A stretch of 64,000 bases of DNA from the NCBI RefSeq assembly GCF_021117365.1, contig NZ_CP088262.1:3350501-3414500 (forward strand), read 5' to 3'. Every line of letters starts with the position of its first letter. The first letter of the stretch is position 1. The notes below the pieces were generated by a model, which saw nothing but the letters and a program-made list of their open reading frames with translations, searched no databases and had not been told where the DNA came from. This document shows positions 17,430-25,785 of the stretch, one piece after another. Source of the DNA: Nocardioides sp. cx-173. Lineage in GTDB: Bacteria > Actinomycetota > Actinomycetes > Propionibacteriales > Nocardioidaceae. Both the position numbers and the translations under genes were made by a program.

Positions 17430-18494
17430 GTGACCCAGAGTTCTGTTAGCAGGGCTGCCACCTGGCGCCCGGGACGGTCGGTCGTGTTGGACTCCGAAGG
17501 CGTCGAGAGCCCCTCCTCCGAGCCGAGCGCGCTTCTGGTGGACGCCGACTCGCACGGCGCGATCGTCCTCGCCGGAGAGGAGCTCCTCGGCTACCGGCGC
17601 TCCGGCGGCCGTACGGACGTGGCGTGGCGGAAGCCTCTGGGCGACCTGGAGAGCTACGCGCAGCTCGTCTGTGGTGCGACGGCCCCCAGCCTCATCGCCA
17701 GTGGCGGCCTGCCAGGCGGTCCTGCGCCGAGCCCGTACGCGATCGGCGAGACCGGTGCGCCCGGCGCGTGGCTGTACGAGACCGGCGGGCTGAACTCGAT
17801 CTTCGCCGCCGACGCCGAGGGCGCGGTCCGGCTGGTCTCGCACGCTGGGTCGGCGGACACGTGGTGGGAGCTGTCGTCGCGCCACTCCCCGGCTCATCGG
17901 ATCCCCGACGCCGGCTCGGGCGGTGTGCTGTTTCCCAGGTCGACCGATCGCAGGGTCCTGACCGTGCGCACGAGGACCCGCGATGACGACGCGACCACCT
18001 TCGTCTTCCGGCGCCGGACCACTGGATGGCAGCTCGCCCTACGAGCGCCGGGCCGGGTCGCTGCCGGCGTCAGCGCAGACGGCGAGACGCTGGTCAGTGG
18101 CGCGACCCTGGTCCACCAGGGCCACACCTTCTCGATCCGGACCCGGATCGAGTACTCCGCATGCTCGCTCACCCGGACCGGTGTCGTCCTGACCCGGAAC
18201 CTCAGCACACCAACCGGCCCCGCCACCGACCTCGCCGTACTCGATCACACCGGCCATGAGGTGGCGGCGCTCGCCCTGGCCGACGAGGCGACGGTCACGA
18301 CCAGTTGGCTGTCCGACGCCTTCGCCGTGTCCCTGACCGCCGGCCGCGAGGTCCGGCTGTTCGACGGCGCCGGGCATGAGCTCGCGCGTCTGCCAGACCA
18401 CGGGGCGTCGCAGTTCGACGAGCGAGGACACCTCTGCGCCCTCGACCGGCAGGGAGTGCCCACGTGGCACGACCCGGCGCAGCTGTCTGTGTAA
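17430..18494 (+). CDS. hypothetical protein, beta-propeller-like
   Basis: 354 residues with repeated short strand patterns (SHGAIVLAGEELLGYRRSG; GGVLFPRSTDRRVLTVRTR; GVSADGETLVSGATLVHQG; EVRLFDGAGHELARLPDHG) suggestive of a WD/kelch-like propeller. There is no signal peptide, so cytoplasmic. GTG start at 17430 chosen because the frame opens there; a GTG about 54 bp further (before LDSEGVE) is an alternative. Convergent with the tad operon, 7 bp from the TadG-like stop. Function unknown. Confidence 0.55.
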   Translation: MTQSSVSRAATWRPGRSVVLDSEGVESPSSEPSALLVDADSHGAIVLAGEELLGYRRSGGRTDVAWRKPLGDLESYAQLVCGATAPSLIASGGLPGGPAPSPYAIGETGAPGAWLYETGGLNSIFAADAEGAVRLVSHAGSADTWWELSSRHSPAHRIPDAGSGGVLFPRSTDRRVLTVRTRTRDDDATTFVFRRRTTGWQLALRAPGRVAAGVSADGETLVSGATLVHQGHTFSIRTRIEYSACSLTRTGVVLTRNLSTPTGPATDLAVLDHTGHEVAALALADEATVTTSWLSDAFAVSLTAGREVRLFDGAGHELARLPDHGASQFDERGHLCALDRQGVPTWHDPAQLSV

Positions 18495-18501
18495 CCCGCA
18501 C

Positions 18502-18942
18502 TCACTCCGGCTCGACGACCGCCGACCCGGCAGCCCCGACGACAGGCCGGTCGGGCGAGCCGGGGACGCTGAGGGGCAGGTCGACCGGGGCGTGCAGCTC
18601 GACGGTGATGCGGGTGTCGTCGACGTCGACGTCGTAGGTCAGGCCGGGGTACGTGCGGTGGGCGCCGACGTCGCGCAGGTAGGACCGCACGGCAGCGCGG
18701 GCCTGGGCCTCGGTGAGCTCGAGCCGGCGGTCGGGGACACCGCCCTCGTAGACGTCGCGGCCGGTGGCGCCCTGGTCGGCGCCGTGCAGCGCGGCGCCGT
18801 CGGCGAGGGTGTCGAGGCCCTGGCGCTGCAGGTACGCCGCCGACGCGTCGACCACGACGGCCACCGCCAGCGCGAGCACCGCGGCGAAGCCGATGATGAG
18901 CACCATCGAGGACCCGCGCTCGTCGCGGGCCCGGCGGCTCAC
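18502..18942 (-). CDS. TadG/Rv3654c-like pilus-associated membrane protein
   Basis: 146 residues. Begins VSRRARDERGSSMVLIIGFA, a TadE/G-type start (short basic leader, then a single hydrophobic helix AAVLALAVAVVVDASAAYL), followed by an exposed domain with strands (YDVDVDDTRITVELHAPVDL). Such proteins are pseudopilin-like parts of the Flp/Tad pilus. GTG start within a GTGA overlap with the preceding tadE; last gene of the operon, 7 bp from the convergent hypothetical gene. Confidence 0.75.
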   Translation of the reverse strand: MSRRARDERGSSMVLIIGFAAVLALAVAVVVDASAAYLQRQGLDTLADGAALHGADQGATGRDVYEGGVPDRRLELTEAQARAAVRSYLRDVGAHRTYPGLTYDVDVDDTRITVELHAPVDLPLSVPGSPDRPVVGAAGSAVVEPE

Positions 18943-19385
18943 TCGACCTCCTGGTACTGACCGACCGGCACCGTGTGCGTGGCGTCCAGCGCGAAGCTTG
19001 GCGCGTCCCCACCGAGCACGTCGGGCATCAGTGGCAGGTCGACGCGCGAGGAGACGTGCACCGTGATCACCGCTCCCCCGCTGTGGCAGCTCGTCCCGGC
19101 GGACTCGCAGGTGACGGTGACCGTGAGCGGCGCGCCGCTCAGGCCCTGGTCGGCGAGTGCCTGACGGGCGGCGGCCTCGGCGCGCCGCCTGCCCTCGGCG
19201 TCGTCGGGCGCCAGCGCGTAGGCGCGCCCGGCGGCGCGGGCCGCAGCGCTGGTCCCGAAGGCGCCCTTCTGCACCTCGAAGACCGACAGCACGATCCACA
19301 GCATCGGCACCAGCAGCAGGACGCCGAGCCAGGCCAGCTCGACGACGGCGCTGCCCTCCTCTCCCCGCGTACGGCGCGAGCTCAC
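18939..19385 (-). CDS. TadE-like minor pilin
   Basis: 148 residues. N-terminal RGEEGSAVVELAWLGVLLLV is a TadE-type segment: a basic leader, then a Glu five residues into the hydrophobic helix, the pseudopilin processing signature. The exposed part includes two cysteines (VTCESAGTSC) that may pair. Overlaps both neighbours by 4 bp. TadE-type minor pseudopilins help assemble the Flp pilus at the membrane. Confidence 0.75.
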   Translation of the reverse strand: MSSRRTRGEEGSAVVELAWLGVLLLVPMLWIVLSVFEVQKGAFGTSAAARAAGRAYALAPDDAEGRRRAEAAARQALADQGLSGAPLTVTVTCESAGTSCHSGGAVITVHVSSRVDLPLMPDVLGGDAPSFALDATHTVPVGQYQEVE

Positions 19386-19774
19386 GGCGCCTCCTCGACC
19401 GCGTGGCCGCTGACGTCCAGCGCCACCGACGGGCCGCCGATGCCCAGCGCCGGGACCCGCGCGTGGATGGTCACCTCGATGGTGGCTGCGCCGTCGACCA
19501 TGACCCGGCGCACCGTGACGTCCTCGGCGTAGCGCCCAGCGATCGCCGCCTCGACCTGCTCGCGCGTCAGCGCCGCCCCCTCGCCCGGGCCGCGGTCGGC
19601 GGTCGCCGCGAGACGGGCGCCCTCGGACGCGGCGGCGGCGAGGGAGTTGCGCACCAGCAGCACCAGCGCCACCTGCAGGATGCCGAGGAACAGCGGCACC
19701 AGCACCAGCAGCACCAGCACGAAGTCCACGACGGCCGCGCCGCGCTGGGAGCGCTCGCGGAGCCGGGCCAGCAC
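19382..19774 (-). CDS. tadE: TadE-family pseudopilin
   Basis: 130 residues with SQRGAAVVDFVLVLLVLVPLFL at the N terminus (TadE signature: small residues, Asp/Glu near +5, long hydrophobic helix), then RNSLAAAASEGARLAATADRG and a strand-rich exposed part. Overlaps the next tadE-like gene by 4 bp (ATGA) and touches the flp stop by 1 bp. A component of Tad pilus biogenesis. Confidence 0.8.
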   Translation of the reverse strand: MLARLRERSQRGAAVVDFVLVLLVLVPLFLGILQVALVLLVRNSLAAAASEGARLAATADRGPGEGAALTREQVEAAIAGRYAEDVTVRRVMVDGAATIEVTIHARVPALGIGGPSVALDVSGHAVEEAP

Positions 19775-19968
19775 TACTTCACCGAGTTGAGGGCATCGCG
19801 CAACATCTGGGTGAGCGCACCCTGCGCGACGCCCCAGATCGCCATCACGATGCCGGCCGACATCACCGTCACCAGCACCCAGCCGGGCACGTCGCCGCGT
19901 TCATCGCGTGACCGCGGCGCCACCAGGGCGACGTACAGCCCGATCAACATCACTGTGAGCTTCTCCAT
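19774..19968 (-). CDS. flp: Flp-type major pilin subunit candidate
   Basis: 64-residue protein of the short actinobacterial Flp pilin type: a leader (MEKLTVMLIGLYVALVAPRS), then RDERGDVPGWVLVTVMSAGI with a Glu-containing processing region and a single long hydrophobic helix, ending ALTQMLRDALNSVK. It lies between tadC (18 bp upstream) and tadE (1-bp overlap), where the pilin gene usually is. The unusually long pre-region before RDERG may be trimmed by a TadV-type prepilin peptidase, which is not in this window. Confidence 0.75.
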   Translation of the reverse strand: MEKLTVMLIGLYVALVAPRSRDERGDVPGWVLVTVMSAGIVMAIWGVAQGALTQMLRDALNSVK

Positions 19969-19986
19969 GACGAGCCTTTCCGAGAT

Positions 19987-20928
19987 TCAGGGAGTGGTCA
20001 GGTTGAGGCCCACGACGCCGGGCCAGAAGGCGAAGAGGACGGTGACCGGCAGCACCACGAAGACGACCGGCACCATCATGAAGATCTCGCGGCGAGCCGC
20101 GACCTCGATCAGCTCGCGGCGCCCCGCTTCTCGTACGTCGGCGGCCTGCGCGTGCAGCACCTCTGCGAGCGGCGTGCCGCGCTCGACGGCGACCGCGATG
20201 CCCTGCGCGAACCGCGAGACCAGCGACAGCCCGCTGGAGGCAGCCATCTGGTCGAACGCCGTCGACACCGGCTCGCCGGTGCGCACGGCGGCCAGCACCT
20301 TGGCCAGGTCGCGGGACAGCTCGCCGCCGCTGCGCCGTACGACCCGGTCGAGCGCCGCGACCGGGCTCTCCCCCGCCGCCACCGCGAGCGCGAGCAGCTC
20401 CGCGACCGTGGGGAACTCCGCCAGGATCCGGCGCTCGCGGCTCTTGGCCTGGCCGCTCAGGTGGTGGTCGCGCGCCAGGACGCCGACCACGAACCCGACC
20501 AGGCACAGGACGCCGAGCGCCACCGCGCCGCCGGGATCGGTGAGCGTGCGCAGCAGTCCGTACGCCGCCACGATTGCTAGGCCGGCGAGCCCCCAGAGCA
20601 CCTGCTCGATCCGGAACTCGTGCACCGTCTTGTCGATCGCCGCCCGCTCCAGGCGCCGCCGCACGGACGCCGCGCCGCCGAGGACCCGCTCGACGGAGTC
20701 GGCCAGCGAGCGCAGCACCGGGCCGAATACCCCCGCCGCCGCGGTGGTCGGCGAGCCGGACGCCACCCGCAGCGCCGGAGTGCGCCCGACCTGAGGGAGG
20801 TCCCGGACGTACGGCAGCACCCGCGTGGCCAGCTGTGGCCGCCCGATCACCCGCAGCCGCGAGCCGGCGAGCACCAGCCCGGCCCCGGCCAACGCGCCCA
20901 GGAGCGCACCCCACAGCAACAGCGTCAC
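19987..20928 (-). CDS. tadC: TadC-like type II secretion F-domain protein
   Basis: 313 residues. N-terminal helix (VTLLLWGALLGALAGAGLVL), a central GspF/TadC cytoplasmic domain (ILAEFPTVAELLALAVAAGESPVAALDRVV ... FAQGIAVAVERGTPLAEVL), and C-terminal helices (EIFMMVPVVFVVLPVTVLFAFW). TadB and TadC form the inner-membrane platform on which the CpaF ATPase acts. GTG start in a GTGA overlap with the tadB stop. Confidence 0.85.
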   Translation of the reverse strand: MTLLLWGALLGALAGAGLVLAGSRLRVIGRPQLATRVLPYVRDLPQVGRTPALRVASGSPTTAAAGVFGPVLRSLADSVERVLGGAASVRRRLERAAIDKTVHEFRIEQVLWGLAGLAIVAAYGLLRTLTDPGGAVALGVLCLVGFVVGVLARDHHLSGQAKSRERRILAEFPTVAELLALAVAAGESPVAALDRVVRRSGGELSRDLAKVLAAVRTGEPVSTAFDQMAASSGLSLVSRFAQGIAVAVERGTPLAEVLHAQAADVREAGRRELIEVAARREIFMMVPVVFVVLPVTVLFAFWPGVVGLNLTTP

Positions 20929-21779
20929 GACAGGATCCGCCTCTCCGTGGGCAGCCGGCCGATGCGCATCATCAGCCGGTAGGCGACCACGCACAGCACC
21001 GCGCCCACCCCGAGCACGAACGCACCCGTGGGCGAGGCATAGCGCCGGATCACCTCGGACTGGAACGACATGAACAGCAGCACCAGCCACGGCGCCGCGA
21101 CCGCGAGCCGGGCGCCGTTGACCGTCCAGGCCTGCCGCGACTCGAGCTCCGAGCGAGTCCGCGCGTCGTCGCGCAGGTAGCCCGACAGGTTGCGCAGCAG
21201 CCGGCCGAGCTCACCGCCCCCCACCTCGCGGGCGACGCGCAGCCCTTCGACCACGCGGTCGCCGACCGGGTCGGCCAGCCGCACCTTGAGCCGGTCCAGG
21301 CTCTCCCCGAAGCGGCCGGTCACCTGGTAGTCCAAGGCGAACGCGTTGAAGGCGTCGCGCAGCGGCTCCGGCCCGCGCACCGCCAGCCCCGCCAACGCGT
21401 CCGGCAGCGACATCCCGGCGCGTACGGCGGAGGCCAGGTTGTCCACCGCCTCCGGCCAGACCTCGGCGAACTCCCGCTGTCGGCGCCGGGCGCGGCCCGC
21501 GACCACGGCGACGGGCAGGTAGCCGCCCATCAGGCCGAACGCGACCGACACCGGCGGCGTACGTGACACCACCTGCATCACGAACGCCGCCAGTACGCCG
21601 AAGACCAGGCACAGCAGGGCGAACGCCGTCGGTGACACCTCGCCGAGGCCGGCGCGCGCGAGCAGCTCGACCCCCCGACCGTCGCCACGCGAGGACCGGC
21701 GCGGCTGGCGCGGGAGGAAGAACGCCGACCAGACCAGCATCAGCCCGATGCCGACGCCGAGCCCGACCAGCGCGCCCAT
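20925..21779 (-). CDS. tadB: TadB-like type II secretion F-domain protein
   Basis: 284 residues: N-terminal helix (GALVGLGVGIGLMLVWSAFF), then two helices, the F-domain core (EVWPEAVDNLASAVRAGMSLPDALAGLA ... LDRLKVRLADPVGDRVVEGL) and C-terminal helices. ATG at 21779 shares one base with the cpaF stop (TGATG), so it was translated with cpaF. As cpaF is interrupted upstream, tadB and everything after it has lost its normal transcript unless a promoter inside the inserted element or cpaF' supplies one. Confidence 0.85.
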   Translation of the reverse strand: MGALVGLGVGIGLMLVWSAFFLPRQPRRSSRGDGRGVELLARAGLGEVSPTAFALLCLVFGVLAAFVMQVVSRTPPVSVAFGLMGGYLPVAVVAGRARRRQREFAEVWPEAVDNLASAVRAGMSLPDALAGLAVRGPEPLRDAFNAFALDYQVTGRFGESLDRLKVRLADPVGDRVVEGLRVAREVGGGELGRLLRNLSGYLRDDARTRSELESRQAWTVNGARLAVAAPWLVLLFMSFQSEVIRRYASPTGAFVLGVGAVLCVVAYRLMMRIGRLPTERRILS

Positions 21780-22304
21780 CAGCGGTCCTGGGCCAGGATC
21801 CGGTGGACGTCGAGACCGGCCCGCTCGAAGAGCTCCAGTCGCGGCGGCATCCCGTTGCCCCGAAGCAGCTCCCCGCCGCGGCGCTCGAAGACCGTCTCGG
21901 TCTCGATGATGTCGTTCTCGACCCGGCCGGGCACGCCGACCACCTCGTTGACCCGGCGTATCCCCTGCTCGTCGATCCCGAGGTGGACGACGAGGTCGAC
22001 CGAGGCCGCGACGGTCGGCACGACGAAGCGCGCCGAGATGTTCTCGCCCGCCAGCAGCGGCAGCGTGCACATCTTGACCAGCGCCTCCCTCGCGCTGTTG
22101 GCGTGCAGCGTGCACATGCCCGGCAAGCCCGCGTTGAGAGCCAGCAGCAGGTCCAGGCACTCCTCGGCGCGGACCTCGCCGACGATGATCCGGCTCGGGC
22201 GCATCCGCAGGGCCTCCTTCACCAGATCGCGCAGCCGGATCTCACCGGTGCCCTCGAGCCCCGACTGGCGCGTCTGCATGGGCACCCAGTCGGGGTGCGG
22301 GAAG
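21779..22304 (-). pseudogene. cpaF: cpaF (tadA) 3' fragment, separated by the inserted element
   Basis: C-terminal 174 codons plus stop of the Tad pilus ATPase, starting FPHPDWVPMQTRQSGLEGTG. It holds the Walker B region (MRPSRIIVGEVRAEE) and the His box (GMCTLHANS), both needed for ATP hydrolysis, but no Walker A; that is in the 5' fragment at 40543-41270. The fragment joins the 5' part in frame: 728 + 526 nt = 1254 nt = 418 codons, the usual CpaF length. The open frame continues rightward into element sequence, but those residues are not CpaF-like. No start codon with a ribosome site is seen at the fragment's head, so it is probably silent while the element is integrated. Confidence 0.93.
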
Positions 22305-22310
22305 CGCAGC
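22305..22310. other. attL core of the integrated element
   Basis: CGCAGC, identical to 40543-40548 at the other end. Bases on each side differ (G/A here, T/T at the right end), so the shared core is exactly 6 bp. Left of it the sequence is cpaF coding; right of it, element DNA. A short core is what large serine recombinases leave, and such a gene lies at the other end. The crossover dinucleotide within the core is not determinable from this sequence alone. Confidence 0.9.
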
Positions 22311-22342
22311 ACAAACCTGGCGACACCACCGACAAGAGCAAG

Positions 22343-22378
22343 AGGCCCCGGCCGGAGCTGCAACTCCGATCGAGGCCT
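22343..22378 (+). terminator. GC-rich hairpin in the left-end leader
   Basis: Inverted repeat AGGCCCCGGCCGGAG - CTGCAA - CTCCGATCGAGGCCT: a 15-bp stem with two mismatches and a 6-base loop. It lies 32 bp from attL and 32 bp before a short leader ORF. No T-run follows, so it may be a transcript-stabilising or attenuation structure rather than a simple terminator. Confidence 0.5.
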
Positions 22379-22410
22379 AAGCCCAACGTCCCCGAGGAGG
22401 ACGAAGAACC

Positions 22411-22458
22411 ATGACCACATCATCTCAGACCCCCACCCCATCACTGCGAGGCCGCTGA
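22411..22458 (+). CDS. 15-residue leader peptide candidate
   Basis: ATG at 22411 encodes MTTSSQTPTPSLRGR and stops at 22458 in TGATG, one base shared with the start of the next gene. A strong Shine-Dalgarno (GAGGAGG, 22394-22400) stands ahead of it, whereas the next gene has none of its own. The likely role is to carry ribosomes to the following start by coupled re-initiation, possibly with attenuation together with the upstream hairpin. Its short length and lack of known relatives make it a prediction from signal layout only. Confidence 0.45.
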   Translation: MTTSSQTPTPSLRGR

Positions 22459-23444
22459 TGCCGAGCAACCGGTGGGTACGCATGAACGGGCAAGAGGAGC
22501 TGCGCGCGAATCTGCGCGCGGCGATCAAGGAGGCAGGTCTCACGCAGTCGGGCGCTGCGGCCGCGGCGGGCGTGACGTACACGCACCTGACGGGCGGGCT
22601 GAAGGGAGACAACTGGCTCAAGCGGGAAGCGGTCGAGGCCCTCGCGAAGGTGTTGGGGACGGGATCGGCCGACCTGATGGGCGGCTCGATCTTCAAGGAG
22701 CAACGAGACCGCTACGCCGCTTTCGACCGCGCCCCTGACAGTGTCCTGGCCTGGCGCCAGGAGCAGGAGGCTGCCCAAACCCAGCGACTCGCGGATCTCG
22801 CGGAGGGACGAACGCGCGCCCTGTGCTGCGAGTGCGGGGCTCTGCGCACCTGCACAACTCGGGGCCTCTACCCGACCCCGGAGAACTCCTCGCCGGGTCC
22901 CCACGGGCGCTTCATCCGCACCCTGCACTGCTCGAGCTGCGACGCGCAGACCGTCCACGCGATCCTGCGGGCAGACGAGGACCGCGACTGCGCAGAGAAG
23001 TGGGACGCCGCACCAACCGCAAGCGACCTAGGCCGCAAGGAGCTGGACGAGCTGATCCAGAGGGTGACCAGCTTCGGCGTGGACATCCATCTGCGGCCCC
23101 GCGGGAAGAAGCAGCGCGCTCAGGAGTACGCCTGCCTCTACGAGTACGACGAATCCAAGTCACAGTGGCGCATCGAGGTCGATCCCAACATCCCGGTGCG
23201 GGCGCAGATCGAACTTCTGGACTACGCCTGGCGCAGCATCGCCATGAACGACTTCGGCGACGTCCAGTGGAACCCGAAGCAGGACGGCACCGTCCTGAAG
23301 CCGAGCGACTCCGGCTGGGCCCAAGCCACTGACGATCTCATGAGCGATCTCTCCCGCTTCCTCACACTCGAGCGGCGCCGACTGGTGCAACACGTCCAGG
23401 ACCAAGTGGCCGCAGCCAACTCTGACAGAGACGCGCAGGAATGA
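22458..23444 (+). CDS. element HTH/zinc-finger protein of unknown function
   Basis: 328 residues. N-terminal XRE-like helix-turn-helix (LRAAIKEAGLTQSGAAAAAGVTYTHLTGGLKGDNWLKREAVEAL), a Cys cluster (CCECGALRTC ... LHCSSCDAQT) that can bind zinc, and a C-terminal alpha/beta region (DELIQRVTSFGVDIHLRPRGKK ... DPNIPVRAQIELLDYAWRSIAMNDFGD). The last part is reminiscent of ImmA-type metallopeptidases in general layout, but the HExxH signature is absent. First large gene of the left-end operon, probably a regulator. Start taken at 22458 because of the TGATG junction; ATG at 22482 is an alternative. Overlaps the next gene by 4 bp. Confidence 0.6.
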   Translation: MPSNRWVRMNGQEELRANLRAAIKEAGLTQSGAAAAAGVTYTHLTGGLKGDNWLKREAVEALAKVLGTGSADLMGGSIFKEQRDRYAAFDRAPDSVLAWRQEQEAAQTQRLADLAEGRTRALCCECGALRTCTTRGLYPTPENSSPGPHGRFIRTLHCSSCDAQTVHAILRADEDRDCAEKWDAAPTASDLGRKELDELIQRVTSFGVDIHLRPRGKKQRAQEYACLYEYDESKSQWRIEVDPNIPVRAQIELLDYAWRSIAMNDFGDVQWNPKQDGTVLKPSDSGWAQATDDLMSDLSRFLTLERRRLVQHVQDQVAAANSDRDAQE

Positions 23445-23812
23445 GCACGACGGCCGAGGTCCCCATCGCCATCACCTGCCCGCCGTGGTGCGGCGGCGAC
23501 CACCTGATCGATCGTGACGACGGGACGCATGTCGCTGACCGCGGTGTATGGCACAACTCAGCGATCGTGGACACCTGGACCGGCGTACACGCTGACGGAC
23601 CGGACCCGATCGTTGTCCGTGTCCAGGGCTACCGCCATGACAATCCCGACCACCCCGAGGGCCCCGACCTCAGTCAGTGGCACGACGAAGTCGTAGTCGA
23701 CGGCGACGTGTATCCCGGCTTCATGAGCAGCGTGCAACTTCCTGCAGTGGATGCGCGCCGCCTCGGCAGGGCCCTGATCGCTGCCGCCGACATCTTGGAG
23801 GCTCAGTCATGA
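23441..23812 (+). CDS. DUF6907-like protein, copy 1
   Basis: 123 residues with the N-terminal signature TCPPWCGGDH (Cys-x2-W-Cys, then His) and RGVWHN, followed by strands (DPIVVRVQGYRHDNP) and a final helix VDARRLGRALIAAADILEAQ. This matches DUF6907-type proteins frequent in actinomycete phages and integrative elements; function unknown, possible zinc site. It is an apparent paralogue of the next gene, which it overlaps by 4 bp. Confidence 0.65.
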   Translation: MSTTAEVPIAITCPPWCGGDHLIDRDDGTHVADRGVWHNSAIVDTWTGVHADGPDPIVVRVQGYRHDNPDHPEGPDLSQWHDEVVVDGDVYPGFMSSVQLPAVDARRLGRALIAAADILEAQS

Positions 23813-24291
23813 GCGCGCCGACCTACGACCACGACGACCCCAGCAACGGCTACGAAGAGCCCGAAGAGACCCAGCTGCGGCTCAAGCTCGGCGTCCGTCC
23901 CACCTGGTACCGCGACGGCAAGCACGACCACCCGCACGCCCGCCCGTGCCCGACATGGTGCTGTCATGCCGACCGCCCCGGCGGGCACGACATCGAGAGC
24001 GATCACCCCATGACTCCCGAGCACTCGCTGGGCATTGCAGTCGATACGGTCGCGAGCCACTACGTCGGGGACCGCGAGAAGGTAGGCGACGGGTGGGTGG
24101 TCAACACCGCTCGGCTCTCCGCCGACCTCCAGCAGCTCGGCGATGGTGAGCCGCAGGTACAGGTCGCGCTGCATCACTACGTCGAGGGACGTCATCGCTG
24201 CGAGGAGCGCCTTCGGCTGAGCATCGAGGACGCCCGCGACCTCATGACCGCACTGAGGTACGTCATCGAGCTGGCGGACGACCAGCGATGA
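23809..24291 (+). CDS. DUF6907-like protein, copy 2
   Basis: 160 residues. After an acidic N terminus it has PCPTWCCHADRPGGHD, the same Cys-x2-W-Cys/His pattern as the upstream gene, and a matching C-terminal helix (LSIEDARDLMTALRYVIELAD). Strands between (QVQVALHHYVEGRHRCEERL) also align in order. The two genes look like a tandem duplication that has diverged. ATG start in an ATGA overlap with copy 1. Followed by a 136-bp gap with a GCCCGCC/GGCGGGC hairpin at 24331-24349. Confidence 0.6.
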   Translation: MSAPTYDHDDPSNGYEEPEETQLRLKLGVRPTWYRDGKHDHPHARPCPTWCCHADRPGGHDIESDHPMTPEHSLGIAVDTVASHYVGDREKVGDGWVVNTARLSADLQQLGDGEPQVQVALHHYVEGRHRCEERLRLSIEDARDLMTALRYVIELADDQR

Positions 24292-24427
24292 CCCCCCTCT
24301 ATCCCCCGCCCGGACGAGACCCACCGAGCCGCCCGCCGCGATGGCGGGCACACACGCAACGTCGCGCCGCAGGACCCGACGCGACGTGCTGCCCGTCCGT
24401 ATCCCCCACCTAGAGAGCGCTGCCCAC

Positions 24428-25258
24428 ATGTCCACACGTGAAGATCCCGTAACAGACCCGCCCACCGTCGAGATCCTCGACGTCTCCCCCGCCCTAGCCG
24501 AGACCTGGCTGAGCCGCAACCCGAACAACCGCAACCTACGCAAGGCCGTGGTCGACGGGTACGCCCGCGACATGGAAGCCGGACGCTGGCGCCTCAACGG
24601 CGAGACCGTGAAGTTCTCCACCACCGGCCAGCTCTACGACGGTCAGCACCGCCTCAACGCCATCGTGCAGTCCGGCATGACCGTGCCCATGGTCGTGATC
24701 CGCGGTCTGGCGGACGACGTGATGCCGACCGTGGATGCGGGCGCCAAACGGTCCTACTCCGACGCGCTCAAGCTCTCGGGTGAGGAGAACACCTCCACCC
24801 TGGCCGCGGTCGCCCGACGTGCGGTGATGTGGGAGCGCGGGATGCGCACCAACACCGGAGCCATCCGGCCGACACCGCTCGAGATGGACGACTTCCTCGC
24901 GCGCCACCCAGAGATCCGCGCCTCAGCCGACCTCGCAGCACGCCTAGCGTCCCGAGAGAGGCTGCCGGCCAGCGTCATCGGGCTGTGCCACTACCTGTTC
25001 GCACAGATCGACCCGGACGCGGCGACGTGGTTCTTCCTGCGGGTCGCGGATGGCGACGGGCTAGCGGCCACGGACCCGATCGCTGTCCTACGCAGCCGGG
25101 TGACCAGGCTGCGCGTCAGCGGGGGCCGGATCAACGAGACCGAGGGCCTCGCGCTCACGATCCGGGCGTGGAACGCGCACAGAGACGGGTCAACCAGGAC
25201 GAAACTGCAGATGCCTAAGGGTGGCCTGACGAACGAGAACTTTCCGACCCCGAAGTAG
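24428..25258 (+). CDS. ParB/sulfiredoxin-superfamily-like phage protein
   Basis: 276 residues. The N-terminal half has VEILDVSPALAETWLSRNPN, then VVDGYARDMEAGRWRLNGETVKF, and the signature LYDGQHRLNAIVQSG followed by VPMVVIRGL, a ParB-like nuclease-fold pattern seen in many actinobacterial phages and elements. The C-terminal part is helical (MDDFLARHPEIRASADLAARLAS). Role in the element (partition, replication or DNA modification) is not known. A second, more classical ParB homologue is at 39712-40521. Confidence 0.6.
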   Translation: MSTREDPVTDPPTVEILDVSPALAETWLSRNPNNRNLRKAVVDGYARDMEAGRWRLNGETVKFSTTGQLYDGQHRLNAIVQSGMTVPMVVIRGLADDVMPTVDAGAKRSYSDALKLSGEENTSTLAAVARRAVMWERGMRTNTGAIRPTPLEMDDFLARHPEIRASADLAARLASRERLPASVIGLCHYLFAQIDPDAATWFFLRVADGDGLAATDPIAVLRSRVTRLRVSGGRINETEGLALTIRAWNAHRDGSTRTKLQMPKGGLTNENFPTPK

Positions 25259-25308
25259 CAACGAAGATACGATCCCAACTCCACCCTGCGGATGAGAGAC
25301 TCGGCGGC

Positions 25309-25785
25309 GTGCTCACCCACCTACTGAGCTTTGCGCCGCCTACGGTGACTGCCACGCCGCCCTGGGTGACCCCAGTGGTCGGCCTGGCCGGAGTGCTGTT
25401 CGGCGCTCTAATCGCTGGGGGCTTCCGCCTGCGTGGAGACAAAGTTGCGAGGCGCGCAGAAGCTCAGCGAACAGCACTCAACGACCTGCAAGAGGGTGTG
25501 CTCGATCTACGCACCGCCCTGCGCAACTACGGCAATGATCTTCCCCGGCCCAGCAATAAGCTCACGAAGGCCGTGGACTTAGCCAACGGCAGGGTTGACC
25601 TGCTCGTTCATCGCATCGAGCATCCTGAGCTACGTCACTCGGTGGCGACCTGGAGGACGATCGCACAGCAGTACTGGCTGGATGATCAGTCGGTCAGCAT
25701 CAACGCTGAGGACGTCGCATGGAGGACCGTCCACTACAAAGCGGGAGTTGCGCTCAGCCAGCTCGACCGGCTTCTACTTGAGTGA
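25309..25785 (+). CDS. single-pass membrane protein of unknown function
   Basis: 158 residues: a short N terminus, one membrane helix (VTPVVGLAGVLFGALIAGGF), a basic stop-transfer (RLRGDKVARRAE) and a helical cytoplasmic part of about 115 residues (VLDLRTALRNYGNDL; KAVDLANGRVDLLVHRIEHPEL). GTG start. Small membrane-anchored helical proteins of this design occur beside phage-defence genes, but nothing specific is recognisable. It overlaps the convergent STAS-like gene by 12 bp, marking the boundary between the left operon and the cargo block. Confidence 0.5.
   Translation: MLTHLLSFAPPTVTATPPWVTPVVGLAGVLFGALIAGGFRLRGDKVARRAEAQRTALNDLQEGVLDLRTALRNYGNDLPRPSNKLTKAVDLANGRVDLLVHRIEHPELRHSVATWRTIAQQYWLDDQSVSINAEDVAWRTVHYKAGVALSQLDRLLLE

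Noticed and set aside
21779..22696. 305-codon ORF as a complete protein
   Set aside because: Residues before FPHPDW come from element DNA antisense to the HTH/zinc gene; the true content is the cpaF 3' fragment.
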